Positions 8,789 through 17,905 of a stretch of 64,000 nucleotides of DNA are shown here, piece after piece (position 1 is the first letter of the stretch; each line of letters starts with the position of its first letter). The DNA is taken from the NCBI RefSeq assembly GCF_014279655.1, contig NZ_CP047946.1:1302001-1366000 (forward strand), given 5' to 3'. The DNA is from Synechococcus sp. ROS8604 (GTDB taxonomy: Bacteria; Cyanobacteriota; Cyanobacteriia; PCC-6307; Cyanobiaceae). A model generated the notes under the pieces. It saw nothing but the letters and a program-made list of their open reading frames with translations, was not told where the DNA came from and searched no databases. The translations under genes and the position numbers were made by a program.

Positions 8789-8875
8789 TGCAGCCGGAAC
8801 TCTTCCAAACGTCCATATTCTCCTTTCGAGAGTCCGCTCGTCAAATCGCTACTCTTAATACATCGCAGGAACGGT

Positions 8876-10771
8876 GTGAGTTCAGGTCCGGAAGATCGTG
8901 AAATCATTGTCTCCCAGGCATCTGGGAGCGATGCCAAGGAAAAGCCCACCAATCCTTTTGCTCGCTTTAAATCGGATCCACCGCCGAGTTACAGCGAGTT
9001 ATTGACGCAAATTTCAGCGGGAAAAATCAAAGATCTGCAATTGGTTCCTGCGCGTCGGGAGGTGATTGTGGAATACGACGATGGCCGCAACGCCACTGTT
9101 CCCACCCTGGCGAACGATCAAATGATTTTGCGCACAGCCGAAGCCGCTGGTGTTCCCCTGACGGTGAAGGATGTTCGTCAGGAACAGGCCTTGGCTGGGA
9201 TGGCTGGAAATTTGGCCTTGATCGTTCTGATTGTGGTGGGCCTTTCGTTTCTTCTCCGGCGCTCAGCGCAGGCCGCTAATAAGGCCATGGGCTTTGGGCG
9301 CAGCCAAGCGCGGATCCGCCCTCAAGATGAAATCACCGTTCGATTTGAGGACGTTGCCGGAATTAGCGAAGCCAAGGAAGAACTCCAAGAGGTTGTGACC
9401 TTCTTGAAGCAACCGGAGAGTTTTATTCGTTTGGGTGCGCGCATCCCTCGGGGGGTGTTGCTGGTGGGACCGCCAGGGACGGGAAAAACATTGCTTGCCA
9501 AGGCCATCGCTGGGGAGGCAGGGGTGCCGTTTTTCTCCATCGCGGCCTCTGAATTTGTTGAGCTGTTTGTGGGTGTGGGTGCCAGTCGTGTTCGCGATCT
9601 GTTTCGCAAAGCCAAGGAAAAATCGCCTTGCATCATTTTTATTGATGAAATTGATGCCGTTGGTCGTCAACGCGGTGCAGGAATTGGTGGAGGAAATGAT
9701 GAGCGCGAGCAAACCCTCAATCAGCTGTTAACTGAAATGGATGGTTTTGCGGATAATTCAGGCGTCATTCTGCTTGCTGCCACCAACAGGGCTGATGTGC
9801 TCGATACGGCTTTGATGCGTCCGGGCCGGTTTGATCGTCGTATTTACGTTGATTTGCCCGACCGCAAGGGGCGTGAGGCGATCCTTGCCGTTCATGCCCG
9901 CAGTCGGCCGCTTTCAGACGACGTGTCTCTGGCGGATTGGGCCTTAAGAACCCCAGGCTTTTCAGGTGCTGACCTTGCCAATCTCATCAATGAGGCTGCG
10001 ATCCTGACGGCGCGAAATGAAAGCTCTTTTGTGGGCAGCTCTGAATTAGAAGCAGCGCTCGAACGCATCACGATGGGGTTGTCTGCCTCTCCTTTGCAAG
10101 ACAGCGCCAAGAAACGGCTGATTGCCTACCACGAAATTGGCCATGCCCTGGTGGCAGCCCATACGCCTCATGCCGATCCCGTAGACAAAGTGACGTTGCT
10201 TCCTCGCAGTGGCGGTGTGGGCGGATTCACCCGATTTTTCCCTGATGAGGAGGTGATTGATTCCGGCTTGGTCAGCAAGGCTTATTTGCGGGCCCGTCTT
10301 GTGATGGCTCTGGGTGGTCGTGCTGCTGAGATGGTGGTGTTTGGACCAGGTGAGATCACCCAGGGAGCGAGTGGAGACCTGCAAATGGTGTCTCATCTCG
10401 CCAGAGAAATGGTGACTCGCTTTGGATTTTCTTCTTTGGGGCCCGTTGCTCTTGAAGGCGGAGATCAGGAGGTGTTCCTTGGCAGAGATCTCATTCATAC
10501 GCGTCCCTCTTATGCGGAAAGCACAGGGAAAGCGATTGATGCCTGCGTCCGCCAGCTGGCAATTCAGGCTCTCGATGCGGCGATCAACCTGTTGGAACCT
10601 CGACGCGAGGTGATGGATCGTCTTGTTGAGGCGTTGATTGCGGAAGAAACACTATCGAGTTCTCGCTTCTATGAATTAGCAGGCCTAGATCATCCTCAAA
10701 ATGGAGAGAATCGATTGATGGAAAATAATTCTCATCAACCCGTTCTGGCTCAGAAGCCAGCTGCAACTTGA
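8876..10771 (+). CDS. ftsH: ATP-dependent zinc metalloprotease FtsH
   Basis: From the GTG at 8876, which follows AGGA by five bases, the protein is 631 residues. It has an FtsH extracytoplasmic-type domain (residues about 38-105), a single clear membrane helix ([16 protein letters not shown], about 112-127), Walker A GPPGTGKT (about 198-205), Walker [16 protein letters not shown], the second region of homology with RPGRFDRR, the zinc site HEIGH and the third ligand in ASGDLQM. FtsH complexes degrade damaged membrane proteins such as photosystem II D1. FtsH normally has two N-terminal helices; the first is not evident here. The open frame extends to 8702, but that part lies antisense to rpmF. 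The start remains the main uncertainty. Confidence 0.92.
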   Translation: MSSGPEDREIIVSQASGSDAKEKPTNPFARFKSDPPPSYSELLTQISAGKIKDLQLVPARREVIVEYDDGRNATVPTLANDQMILRTAEAAGVPLTVKDVRQEQALAGMAGNLALIVLIVVGLSFLLRRSAQAANKAMGFGRSQARIRPQDEITVRFEDVAGISEAKEELQEVVTFLKQPESFIRLGARIPRGVLLVGPPGTGKTLLAKAIAGEAGVPFFSIAASEFVELFVGVGASRVRDLFRKAKEKSPCIIFIDEIDAVGRQRGAGIGGGNDEREQTLNQLLTEMDGFADNSGVILLAATNRADVLDTALMRPGRFDRRIYVDLPDRKGREAILAVHARSRPLSDDVSLADWALRTPGFSGADLANLINEAAILTARNESSFVGSSELEAALERITMGLSASPLQDSAKKRLIAYHEIGHALVAAHTPHADPVDKVTLLPRSGGVGGFTRFFPDEEVIDSGLVSKAYLRARLVMALGGRAAEMVVFGPGEITQGASGDLQMVSHLAREMVTRFGFSSLGPVALEGGDQEVFLGRDLIHTRPSYAESTGKAIDACVRQLAIQALDAAINLLEPRREVMDRLVEALIAEETLSSSRFYELAGLDHPQNGENRLMENNSHQPVLAQKPAAT

Positions 10772-13614
10772 TCCGCTCCACTGCAGTGGCAAATTCAGTG
10801 GTCAATCCAGTGGCAAAGATTTTCCGGATGATCGGGCGTTTTGGGATCTTGTTGATCCCATTGATTGTTATTTTTTCAAGACTGCAGGTTGAGTGGTACT
10901 GGTTCGATCAATTTGAACTTGGGTCTGTTTACGGCAAACGCTTATTTTTTCAATTAGCAGGTGCATTCATTGCCTTTGTGTTCGTGGGCAGTTGTGCGTT
11001 TTGGCGTCAGTCTTGGCTGCGACCACCTCAAGCAGAAAAGGATGAGAGAAGACCTGTCTTAACCGGTTATCGCTACGGGCTCTGCCTCTTGGTATGTCTT
11101 CTGGTGATGCTCACCGTTTTAGCCCTTGATACCCGTTTGGCTTGGCTGGCCTGGAGTGACCCCTTTTCACTGTCGTATTGGTGGAGTCTTCCCTTTTCGA
11201 CAGGTTGGCCGCTGCTCAGCTTGTCCATTCTGGTGCTGACGTTGATCGTGTTCGGCTTGACCCGCAGCCGTCGTCTAGGTCTTGCCCAGGTTTATGGAAG
11301 TGTGTGTATCTGTTTGATTGTTGCGCGGAGTTGGGGACTTTGGAGCCTTGCCCTTTCAATTCCTGACCTCGGCCGCGTGGAACCGATGCTGGGGTCTGAT
11401 GTGAGCTTTGGTTTAGGTCGTTTTTCTGCGATCGCACTGGGGCTTGAATTAGTACTTTTGCAGCTTTTACTCACCCTTAGTACTGCTTTATGGAGTCAAT
11501 TAACACGTTCAACATGTCTCAGTGATTGGGCATTCTCAGGATTAACGAAGCGTCAGAGACATGGTTTGCGGCCTGGTTGTGCACTTTTGCTGGTGACTTG
11601 TTCTGGCTTGATGTGGCTTTCAAGGCACCAGTTGCTTTGGACTCAGGATGGAATCGTTGCGGGTGCAGGTTGGCTCGATGTACATCTGCTGCTTCCTTTG
11701 CGATCGGCGGGCGCTGTTGCGCTGTTTGTGTTGGCGATTGTTGTGTTGCCGTCACCCTTTTCCAGTTTTCGTCGTCGTCAGCTTCGGCTGATTTTGTCCT
11801 GTATCGCGGTGGCCTCCTTTGGCTTGGAAATGGTGTTGTTTCCGCTGATGCACTGGCTTGTCGTGCGCCCGCGGGAATTACAGTTGGAGACCCCCTATAT
11901 CAGTCGTGCGATTGAGGCCACACGTCAGGCCTATCAATTGGACCGTATTACCACCCAACAGTTTGATCCTTCTCCTCGCTTGAGCCCTAAGGATCGCGAG
12001 CAAGGTGCCAGTACCTTGCGCAATATTCGTTTGTGGGATAGCCAACCTCTACTCGCAACAAACCGACAGCTGCAGCAGCTCAGGGTTTACTACCGCTTTA
12101 CGAATGCAGCCGTTGATCGCTATCAATTGCGTCCTGATTTACTTGAACGCCAGCAAGTGATGCTCGCTGCGCGTGAACTCGACCAGGCAGCTCTCCCCAA
12201 GCGGTCACGCACTTGGCAGAATCGTCACTTCGTGTTTACGCATGGCTATGGATTCACCTTGAGTCCAGTGAACTCCAGAGGAGCCGATGGACTCCCTGAT
12301 TATTTCATCAGTGACATTGGTCGTTCAGCGAGTATTAGTGGTAATAAATTTCTTGATATTAGTCGCGACGATGTCAAGAATAATGTGCCAATTGGTCGGG
12401 CTGCACTTTATTTTGGAATGCTCCCATCTCCCTATGCCGTTGCTCCAACGCAAATCGAGGAGTTCAATCATCCAGAAGGCGATGAAAATACGTACAACCA
12501 TTATTCAGGTGGAGCTGGTGTTCCACTGGCGTCTTTAGAGCAGCGGATTGCTGCATCGATTTACATCCGTGACCCAAGGTTGCTGAATACGGGTGTCTTG
12601 CAATCAGATTCACGTTTATTACTGCGACGCGACGTTAAAAAGCGTGTGAAGGCTTTAGCACCATTTTTGCAGTTGAAAGGTGATCCCTATCTAGTCTCCG
12701 TTCCCATGGAGTCTGGTCTTGATCAGTATCAGGAAGATCAACATCAGTATTGGATAGTTGATGGATACACCAGCTCTAACACCTATCCCTATGCCTCAAT
12801 CCTTCCTGACGGACAAGAGATGCGCTATGTACGCAACTCAGTAAAAGCCATTGTTGATGCCTACAACGGAACAGTGCATCTCTATGTGAGTGAACCTGAC
12901 GATCCAATGATTCGTGGCTGGCAGAGGGTGTTCCCCGAATTGATCCAGCCCTTGGCTGCTATGCCACCGTCTTTGCGTCAGCATCTGATGGTTCCTAGTG
13001 CCTTGTTTGAATTACAGGTTCAACAATTGCTCCGATACCATGTAACGAATCCACGCATTTTTTATAGTGGAGATGATGTTTGGCAGGTTCCGAAAGAGCT
13101 GTATGGAAAAGCACAGATTCCCGTGGCTCCTTATCATATTACGGCGCAAGTAAAGCCCAGTGTTGATTCCGAATTTTTACTTTTACAACCTCTTACGCCA
13201 CTTGCTCGTCCCAATCTCTCCGGTTGGTTGGCGGCAAGAAGCGATGCTGAGCATTACGGAGAACTGATCTTGTTGCGTTTTCCTAGTGATGTTCCGATTT
13301 TTGGTCCAGAGCAGATCCAGGCTCTGATCAATCAGAATCCCATCATCAGCCAGCAGTTTGGCCTATGGGACCGTGCGGGCTCTCAGGTTGTTCAAGGCAA
13401 TCTTTTGGTCGTGCCACTCGGAAATGCTCTTCTCTATGTTGAGCCGATTTATCTCAGAGCACGTCGTGGTGGGTTGCCGACCTTAGTGCGTGTGGTTGTT
13501 AGTGATGGCAGTCGCGTGGCAATGGCCAAGGATTTACGCGGGGGCCTTGATGCCCTCTTGCAGGGAACTGGCTCGAAAGATGTGGTCGTGCAGGATCTAG
13601 ATAAGGCATTGTGA
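10768..13614 (+). CDS. UPF0182 large membrane protein
   Basis: The product is up to 948 residues. The first third holds about seven hydrophobic helices (for example FGILLIPLIVIFSRL, LCLLVCLLVMLTVLAL and AGAVALFVLAIVVLP). The rest is a large soluble region with conserved UPF0182 stretches such as ETPYISRAIEATRQAY, YRFTNAAVDRY, GYGFTLSPVNS and NSVKAIVDAYNGTV. Members occur in actinobacteria and cyanobacteria; their function is unknown. The frame opens with a TTG whose last bases overlap the ftsH stop (TTGA), suggesting translational coupling; later in-frame GTG and ATG codons at 10786-10828 are alternatives. Being next to ftsH might hint at membrane quality control, but that is only context. 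Confidence 0.88.
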   Translation: MIRSTAVANSVVNPVAKIFRMIGRFGILLIPLIVIFSRLQVEWYWFDQFELGSVYGKRLFFQLAGAFIAFVFVGSCAFWRQSWLRPPQAEKDERRPVLTGYRYGLCLLVCLLVMLTVLALDTRLAWLAWSDPFSLSYWWSLPFSTGWPLLSLSILVLTLIVFGLTRSRRLGLAQVYGSVCICLIVARSWGLWSLALSIPDLGRVEPMLGSDVSFGLGRFSAIALGLELVLLQLLLTLSTALWSQLTRSTCLSDWAFSGLTKRQRHGLRPGCALLLVTCSGLMWLSRHQLLWTQDGIVAGAGWLDVHLLLPLRSAGAVALFVLAIVVLPSPFSSFRRRQLRLILSCIAVASFGLEMVLFPLMHWLVVRPRELQLETPYISRAIEATRQAYQLDRITTQQFDPSPRLSPKDREQGASTLRNIRLWDSQPLLATNRQLQQLRVYYRFTNAAVDRYQLRPDLLERQQVMLAARELDQAALPKRSRTWQNRHFVFTHGYGFTLSPVNSRGADGLPDYFISDIGRSASISGNKFLDISRDDVKNNVPIGRAALYFGMLPSPYAVAPTQIEEFNHPEGDENTYNHYSGGAGVPLASLEQRIAASIYIRDPRLLNTGVLQSDSRLLLRRDVKKRVKALAPFLQLKGDPYLVSVPMESGLDQYQEDQHQYWIVDGYTSSNTYPYASILPDGQEMRYVRNSVKAIVDAYNGTVHLYVSEPDDPMIRGWQRVFPELIQPLAAMPPSLRQHLMVPSALFELQVQQLLRYHVTNPRIFYSGDDVWQVPKELYGKAQIPVAPYHITAQVKPSVDSEFLLLQPLTPLARPNLSGWLAARSDAEHYGELILLRFPSDVPIFGPEQIQALINQNPIISQQFGLWDRAGSQVVQGNLLVVPLGNALLYVEPIYLRARRGGLPTLVRVVVSDGSRVAMAKDLRGGLDALLQGTGSKDVVVQDLDKAL

Positions 13615-13640
13615 AGGTGAAGCCAGCCTTCACGAGGAAA

Positions 13641-13844
13641 TCATCCTTTCTGTCGATGATATTCTTCTAATGCTTTGCCTGGTTTAAATAGAATAAATAA
13701 GCCCCATATCAGCAATGGCACTGCTACGAGATAGGTATAGGCTCCAAGCTGTGGTGTTCCATCAAGTGGCTGTGGAATTTGACTGAGAATCCAGACTGGT
13801 ACTAACCACCAAGGACTGATTCCTAGTCGTTGAGTCTTCGAATT
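13641..13844 (-). pseudogene. Small membrane-protein frame with no usable start, possibly frameshifted
   Basis: On the minus strand a 67-codon open stretch encodes RLGISPWWLVPVWILSQ, a GTPQLGAY turn, a second helix (LVAVPLLIWGLFILF) and a basic tail KALEEYHRQKG. It reads like a normal two-helix protein, but it has no ATG, GTG or TTG at its beginning. In the adjacent frame ATGAAATTCGAAGACTC starts just upstream, and removing one A after that run would join the two as one protein. So either a one-base frameshift broke the gene or the start is unusual. The function is not recognised. The stop is 26 bp past the convergent UPF0182 stop. Confidence 0.4.
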
Positions 13845-14127
13845 TCATTGGAACCACGATCAAAAATGCTGAAATTGTGGTTAGGGAGACGTTTTTATCC
13901 CAGGTTTCTGGAGTAATTTTTAATCTTAATAACATGCACAAGCCAATATTGACAGCAATGATGAGTGAGAGGATGAGCAGTCGCTTGATGACCTCGCCTA
14001 AATAGTTAAGCCTTCCAAGCTCTCCTTCCAGTCGAAGAATTGAGGCATACGTTTCATCAGTGCCCTTGATCAACCCTTTCAGACTGGCCGAAAAAGAGCT
14101 GATTGGCATCGAGCATCTCTGGATCAC
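13762..14127 (-). CDS. Hypothetical membrane protein
   Basis: This 121-residue frame has an N-terminal polar half with helix-like periodicity (DETYASILRLEGELGRLNYLG), then two hydrophobic segments (LLILSLIIAVNIGLCMLLRL and LTTISAFLIVVP). The final 28 residues (from MKFEDS onward) overlap, in another frame, the start of the membrane-protein fragment at 13641-13844, and have a low-complexity look (STSLDSQSNSTAT). The natural end may therefore be near the LIVVP segment and the tail may be read-through caused by a frameshift. I do not recognise a family. It is AT-rich relative to the flanking genes. Confidence 0.4.
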   Translation of the reverse strand: MIQRCSMPISSFSASLKGLIKGTDETYASILRLEGELGRLNYLGEVIKRLLILSLIIAVNIGLCMLLRLKITPETWDKNVSLTTISAFLIVVPMKFEDSTTRNQSLVVSTSLDSQSNSTAT

Positions 14128-14491
14128 AGGGATGGCTTAATCACCGCTGATGACCTTCTGTGATTCATGCGTTCATTAGCTTCAAACACACGGTGGCTGC
14201 TACCACGAGACAGCTAGCAACAACAATGAATCCTATTGGATTGAGTCGAAGATGGTCTCATCATTTGTCTTACAGGAACCCCCATGCCTGTCTCTGATGA
14301 AACTGAATCGCAAATTCATGGAGTGCCCTTTCTCAAGCCTCTGCGTTCATTTCAAGCGGCTGCTCTAGGGAGTTGGTGCTTACGGTCAAAACACCTCAAT
14401 CGGAGTCCGATGAAATGGCGCACCATAAAAAAACTGGACAGATCGTTGACCTGTCCCGTACGTCATCATGCGGCCCTTTGGGCTTGAGTCC
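14128..14491. other. Gap between hypothetical gene and peroxiredoxin
   Basis: No convincing gene. A plus-strand frame at 14284-14487 (67 codons, MPVSDETESQIHG...) has no recognisable family. On the minus strand 14165-14257 holds a 30-codon hydrophobic stretch (IGFIVVASCLVVAATVCL) resembling a single-helix small protein, but no start codon precedes it. Confidence 0.4.
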
Positions 14492-15094
14492 CTAACCAAT
14501 CGCAGCAAAAAACTCTTTGCTGCCCTTGGGATCAGGCTTCATGGTCTTCTCGCCTGGTGTCCAGTTAGCTGGGCAGACTTCATCTGGATTGGACTGCACA
14601 TACTGGAATGCCTGCAAGACACGCAGGGTTTCATCGACATTGCGGCCAACGGGGAGGTTGTTGATCGTGGCGTGCATGATCACACCCTCAGGGTCGATGA
14701 TGAACAGGCCACGCAGGGCCACGCCTTCAGCGTCATCGAGAACGTTGTAAGCAGTGGAAATTTCCTTCTTCAGGTCTGAAACGAGCGGATAGTTGATATC
14801 GCCGATGCCTCCCTGATTGCGTGCCGTTTGGATCCAAGCCAGGTGACTGAATTGGCTGTCAACGGAGATGCCCAGCACTTCGGTGTTTTTGCTGGAGAAA
14901 TCTGAGTAGCGATCGCTAAACGCCGTGATTTCTGTTGGGCAAACGAAGGTGAAGTCCAGTGGGTAGAAAAACAGCACCACGTACTTGCCGCGATACTGAG
15001 ACAGGCTGATTTCTTTGAACTCCTGATCAACTACAGCGGTAGCGGTGAAATCAGGGGCCTGTTGGCCCACGCGCAGGCAACCGTTGTCGGTCAT
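14492..15094 (-). CDS. 2-Cys peroxiredoxin
   Basis: The 200-residue protein has the peroxidatic cysteine in [12 protein letters not shown] (near residue 51) and the resolving cysteine in DEVCPANW (near 174), which is the typical 2-Cys AhpC/Prx1 arrangement. It also has the GGIG loop and a C-terminal SKEFFAAIG, close to the GGLG/YF features that make eukaryotic-type 2-Cys enzymes sensitive to over-oxidation. It reduces hydrogen and alkyl peroxides with electrons from thioredoxin or NADPH-thioredoxin reductase, an important defence in a phototroph. The length and all catalytic residues are normal. It stands alone, with a 160-bp gap upstream that should contain its promoter. Confidence 0.95.
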   Translation of the reverse strand: MTDNGCLRVGQQAPDFTATAVVDQEFKEISLSQYRGKYVVLFFYPLDFTFVCPTEITAFSDRYSDFSSKNTEVLGISVDSQFSHLAWIQTARNQGGIGDINYPLVSDLKKEISTAYNVLDDAEGVALRGLFIIDPEGVIMHATINNLPVGRNVDETLRVLQAFQYVQSNPDEVCPANWTPGEKTMKPDPKGSKEFFAAIG

Positions 15095-15256
15095 GATGAA
15101 AGGTCGATGGGGATGTGACGGAAGCAGCAGACCTGACTCAATCCAAAGTCGGTCCGACTTCTAGTTACATCCCTTAATCTATCACGCCCTCGTCTGGGTT
15201 GTCGTGCGATGAATCGTTAATAAGCTTCCCTGCTGATGGGGTTCTAAAATCACTGG

Positions 15257-15550
15257 ATGATTGATCAACCCATGTCTTGGGATCAGGCCTTATTGCGGAA
15301 ATTCAGCAGTACAGGGCATTTCCGACTTTTAAATCAAGTGCGTAGTGAGCTTAAAAGCCAGCCACTCAACCGTGACTCCCAGACCAGAAAGCTCACACTT
15401 CAGGCAAGGCCCCACCATGGACAATCGGTGAGGCAACAGCGGCGTCCAAATCCAGTTCCTGAGGATCAACCGATCTTGATCATGGAGGAAACCACGAAAG
15501 ACAGCCCCACATCATTCAGAGAGCGGCTTAATGCAATCGAAATGCGCTGA
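15257..15550 (+). CDS. Conserved hypothetical protein
   Basis: A 97-residue frame; an ATG at 15272 (MSWDQALLRKFSSTGHF) is an equally good start and would give 92 residues. The N-terminal half (DQALLRKFSSTGHFRLLNQVRSEL) looks folded and helical, the middle is basic and glutamine/arginine-rich, and the end (SFRERLNAIEMR) is helical again. I do not recognise a domain. Its codon use resembles the neighbouring core genes, and it ends 38 bp before the tRNA-Met gene on the other strand. Confidence 0.55.
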   Translation: MIDQPMSWDQALLRKFSSTGHFRLLNQVRSELKSQPLNRDSQTRKLTLQARPHHGQSVRQQRRPNPVPEDQPILIMEETTKDSPTSFRERLNAIEMR

Positions 15551-15587
15551 GATTTGGTCGCGTTAGCGATTTAATCAAAACAAAAAA

Positions 15588-15661
15588 TGGCTCGGGGGAG
15601 ACTTGAACTCCCGACCTTGGGGTTATGAATCCCACGCTCTAACCAGCTGAGCTACCGAGCC
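15588..15661 (-). tRNA. tRNA-Met (CAT)
   Basis: The minus strand folds as a full cloverleaf: acceptor GGCTCGG/CCGAGCC, D arm GCTC-AGCTGGTTA-GAGC, an anticodon loop TTCATAA with anticodon CAT, and a T arm GGGAG-TTCAAGT-CTCCC. The discriminator base is A and the CCA end is not encoded. The first acceptor pair is a matched G-C, unlike initiator tRNA, so this is an elongator-type tRNA-Met; a tRNA-Ile with modified CAT cannot be fully excluded. It is 74 nt long. Confidence 0.95.
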
Positions 15662-15696
15662 GTTACTCAAATATTTTAAACGATCGCCCGGGTGGT

Positions 15697-16698
15697 TTAT
15701 GCGCGGCGACGTGCTGGGAGCTTGGCCATTGGGTCGAGTGCTGAACCACCACGTTGGCGAATTTCAAAATGCAGATGAGGTCCAGTGCTTCTTCCCGTGC
15801 TGCCCATGAGGGAAATTTTTACTCCCTGGGGAATCATTTGTCCTTTGCGAACTAAGAGGCGGCTGTTGTGGGCGTAACGGGTGGAAGATCCATCGGCGTG
15901 AGCTAACTCCACTAAATAACCGTAACCACTGCTCCAACCAGAAAATTTCACAACGCCGTCTTTGGCGGCAACGATGGGAGTACCAACGTTGTTGGCAATG
16001 TCGATGCCCTTATGCATGCGGCCCCATCGCCATCCGAAACCAGAGGTGAAAACACCTTTTGTGGGCCATATGAAGGATTGATTTCCAACAGACTCACCCT
16101 CAGTCCCAGGCAATGCGGGTAGAGCTGGAAAGCTGGCACCGCCTGAAACCGTTGGGCGAATCGCAAGCAGCTCTCTGGGAGAAGCCTTGGCAACACGCAC
16201 TTCGCTACCAATCGCCAAACGGGCTAGATCGAGACCAGGATTCAATGAGCGCAACTCACTCAAGCTGACTCCCTGATCTCTCGAAAACGTTGACAGAGAC
16301 TCGTTGGCTTTGATGCGTACAACGGATTGTGGAGCTGGAGGGGTTTGAAGCGGTGCTTTGCGGAGGACCGTTGTTCCGTCAAGACGGGTCGCACTAGCGA
16401 GGCTTTCCTCAGCGTCAGCAGGGATCACGATCCAAGCACCAGGCTTGATCGTGTCTTGGGACGCTTGGTCGTTAAGAGCGGTTAAATCTGAGTTGGAAAG
16501 TCCTAGATCGGCAGCTATATCTTGAAGAGTGCTCCTTGTCGAGACCTTGATCCAAAGCCTGCTTTGGGTCGCTGGTGCCGATGCCAGGAGAAATGGTGCC
16601 TGCACATGGCCAGCATCCGCAAACCCAGGATGCTGTGACAAGACAGATAAAGACGTTCCTGATGCGATTGCCGTAACGAGAACGAGAAGGGGCTTCAT
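15697..16698 (-). CDS. LysM-containing M23 family metallopeptidase
   Basis: I start this gene at the ATG at 16698 (333 residues), which begins with a signal-like sequence MKPLLVLVTAIASGTSLS; the frame is open further upstream, but that part lies inside trmL. Two LysM-like modules follow (VSTRSTLQDIAADLGLS and IKANESLSTFSRDQGVS). The C-terminal M23 domain has FTSGFGWRWGRMHKGIDIA and GPHLHFEIRQRGG, which supply the H...D and HxH zinc ligands of lysostaphin/NlpD-type enzymes. The product is probably exported and cuts peptidoglycan cross-links during cell-wall growth or division. The zinc ligands look intact, so it may be an active endopeptidase rather than an EnvC/NlpD-type activator. Confidence 0.9.
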   Translation of the reverse strand: MKPLLVLVTAIASGTSLSVLSQHPGFADAGHVQAPFLLASAPATQSRLWIKVSTRSTLQDIAADLGLSNSDLTALNDQASQDTIKPGAWIVIPADAEESLASATRLDGTTVLRKAPLQTPPAPQSVVRIKANESLSTFSRDQGVSLSELRSLNPGLDLARLAIGSEVRVAKASPRELLAIRPTVSGGASFPALPALPGTEGESVGNQSFIWPTKGVFTSGFGWRWGRMHKGIDIANNVGTPIVAAKDGVVKFSGWSSGYGYLVELAHADGSSTRYAHNSRLLVRKGQMIPQGVKISLMGSTGRSTGPHLHFEIRQRGGSALDPMAKLPARRRA

Positions 16699-16807
16699 CT
16701 GAATCAGCGATGGGTAACGATCCTGGAGAAGCCGCCACAGCTCAGGAACGGCCTGAAAGTAGCGGCTGTAGGACATCGGCGCAAGGGCTGAAGTGTCAGC
16801 TTGCCAA

Positions 16808-17338
16808 TTACCACAGTTGAAGCTGCAAGCCTGCGTGGTGGCTGACGATGGCGCAAGCCACGGAAAGATTGAGGCTCCGCACGCCCCCTTGGCCATCTTC
16901 TCCGGCGCTGCAGGGCATCGAAATGGTTGTGATTTGGGTGCAGCGACTGCGTGTTGCTTCCGATAAGCCGGTGTCTTCTCGACCGAATAACAAGGCATCT
17001 CCGCATTCGAACTGCATCTCTTGAAGAGGTACGCCGCCTCGACGGCTGCAGCCAATCACCCTGGAGTCTTTCCCAAGCGACTTAAAAAACGAATCGGTGT
17101 CCTTGTGGATCGTGAGATCAACGTGGGGCCAGTAATCAAGACCTGCTCTTTTTAAATACCGATCTTCAAGACTGAACCCAAGGGGCTCAATCAAATCCAG
17201 GGGTAAACCAAAAGCTGCGCAAGTACGGGCAATGTTTCCCGTATTGGGGGGAATTTGCGGTTCCCACAGTGCCACCCTCAAAGGCTTTTGAATCACAGGC
17301 TGTTCATTAAATGCTTGATCATTTGAGATTTGCTTCAC
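16808..17338 (-). CDS. trmL: tRNA (cytidine(34)-2'-O)-methyltransferase TrmL
   Basis: This SPOUT-class methylase of 176 residues has the three family motifs: PQIPPNTGNIARTCAAF, ALLFGREDTGLS and VRSLNLSVACAIV. TrmL methylates the 2'-OH of the wobble nucleotide of tRNA-Leu isoacceptors with S-adenosylmethionine. It starts with GTG at 17338, overlapping the upstream cobU stop as GTGA. The N-terminus carries about 20 extra residues before the conserved LRVALWEPQ strand, so a slightly later start is possible. It lies between cobU and the M23 peptidase gene on the same strand; there is no functional link beyond probable co-transcription with cobU. Confidence 0.9.
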   Translation of the reverse strand: MKQISNDQAFNEQPVIQKPLRVALWEPQIPPNTGNIARTCAAFGLPLDLIEPLGFSLEDRYLKRAGLDYWPHVDLTIHKDTDSFFKSLGKDSRVIGCSRRGGVPLQEMQFECGDALLFGREDTGLSEATRSRCTQITTISMPCSAGEDGQGGVRSLNLSVACAIVSHHAGLQLQLW

Positions 17339-17901
17339 GGAACGAGAATGCCTAATTGAGAAAGATTCAATGCTCTTCCCTGTACAACGAGCCAGCTATC
17401 GGCAGCGTATTGTTCTAGTTGTTGGGCCAGCCAACCTTGGCGGTCCCTAAACAATCCGCCAATCATTGTGGCGGGGACGACGCCCCAGCCTGTTTCTTCG
17501 ATCACGATCACGGTGGGGCATGTTCGTGTGAGAAGACTTTGGATGAGTTCTTCTGCCTCCTGAGTCCAGGCATGATCGTTGAGGTCGAGATGCGCTGCCG
17601 TATATCCGCCAAGCGCATCGATCAACAACGGTTGAGGGGGATCTTCTTTGCGAATGCATTCGGCAAGCTTGCGTCCTGGTTCGCGCAGCTGCCAGTGCAA
17701 GGGTCGTCTTTCGCGATGCAGCCGCATCCTCTCGTCCCAGCTTGGATCATTCGAACGATGCGCTGAGGTTGCGACGTAGGTGACCGTCTGTTGTGAGCTG
17801 AGTAAATGTTCAGCCCAGCGGCTTTTCCCTCCTCGGCTTGGCCCGCTTACCAGAACGAGCCCGTTCGGAAGCTTGGGTCTTTGCTTGTTTGGGCTAGCCA
17901 A
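17335..17901 (-). CDS. cobU: Adenosylcobinamide kinase / adenosylcobinamide-phosphate guanylyltransferase
   Basis: The 188-residue product opens with LVLVSGPSRGGKSRWAEHL, the CobU P-loop, followed by VTYVATSA, WQLREP, LIDALGGYTAAHL and VIVIEETGWGVVP. CobU phosphorylates adenosylcobinamide and adds GMP, activating it for attachment of the lower ligand in cobalamin synthesis. The cobyrinate chelatase gene cobN and the cobalamin-dependent methionine synthase metH lie elsewhere in this window, consistent with a B12-making (in marine Synechococcus, pseudocobalamin) organism. It overlaps trmL by 4 bp and is 5 bp downstream of the pxcA stop. No cobalamin riboswitch is evident upstream. Confidence 0.9.
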   Translation of the reverse strand: MASPNKQRPKLPNGLVLVSGPSRGGKSRWAEHLLSSQQTVTYVATSAHRSNDPSWDERMRLHRERRPLHWQLREPGRKLAECIRKEDPPQPLLIDALGGYTAAHLDLNDHAWTQEAEELIQSLLTRTCPTVIVIEETGWGVVPATMIGGLFRDRQGWLAQQLEQYAADSWLVVQGRALNLSQLGILVP

Positions 17902-17905
17902 CGGT

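Noticed and set aside
14165..14257. 30-codon hydrophobic minus-strand stretch resembling a small photosystem subunit
   Set aside because: No start codon in frame and no matching conserved motif.
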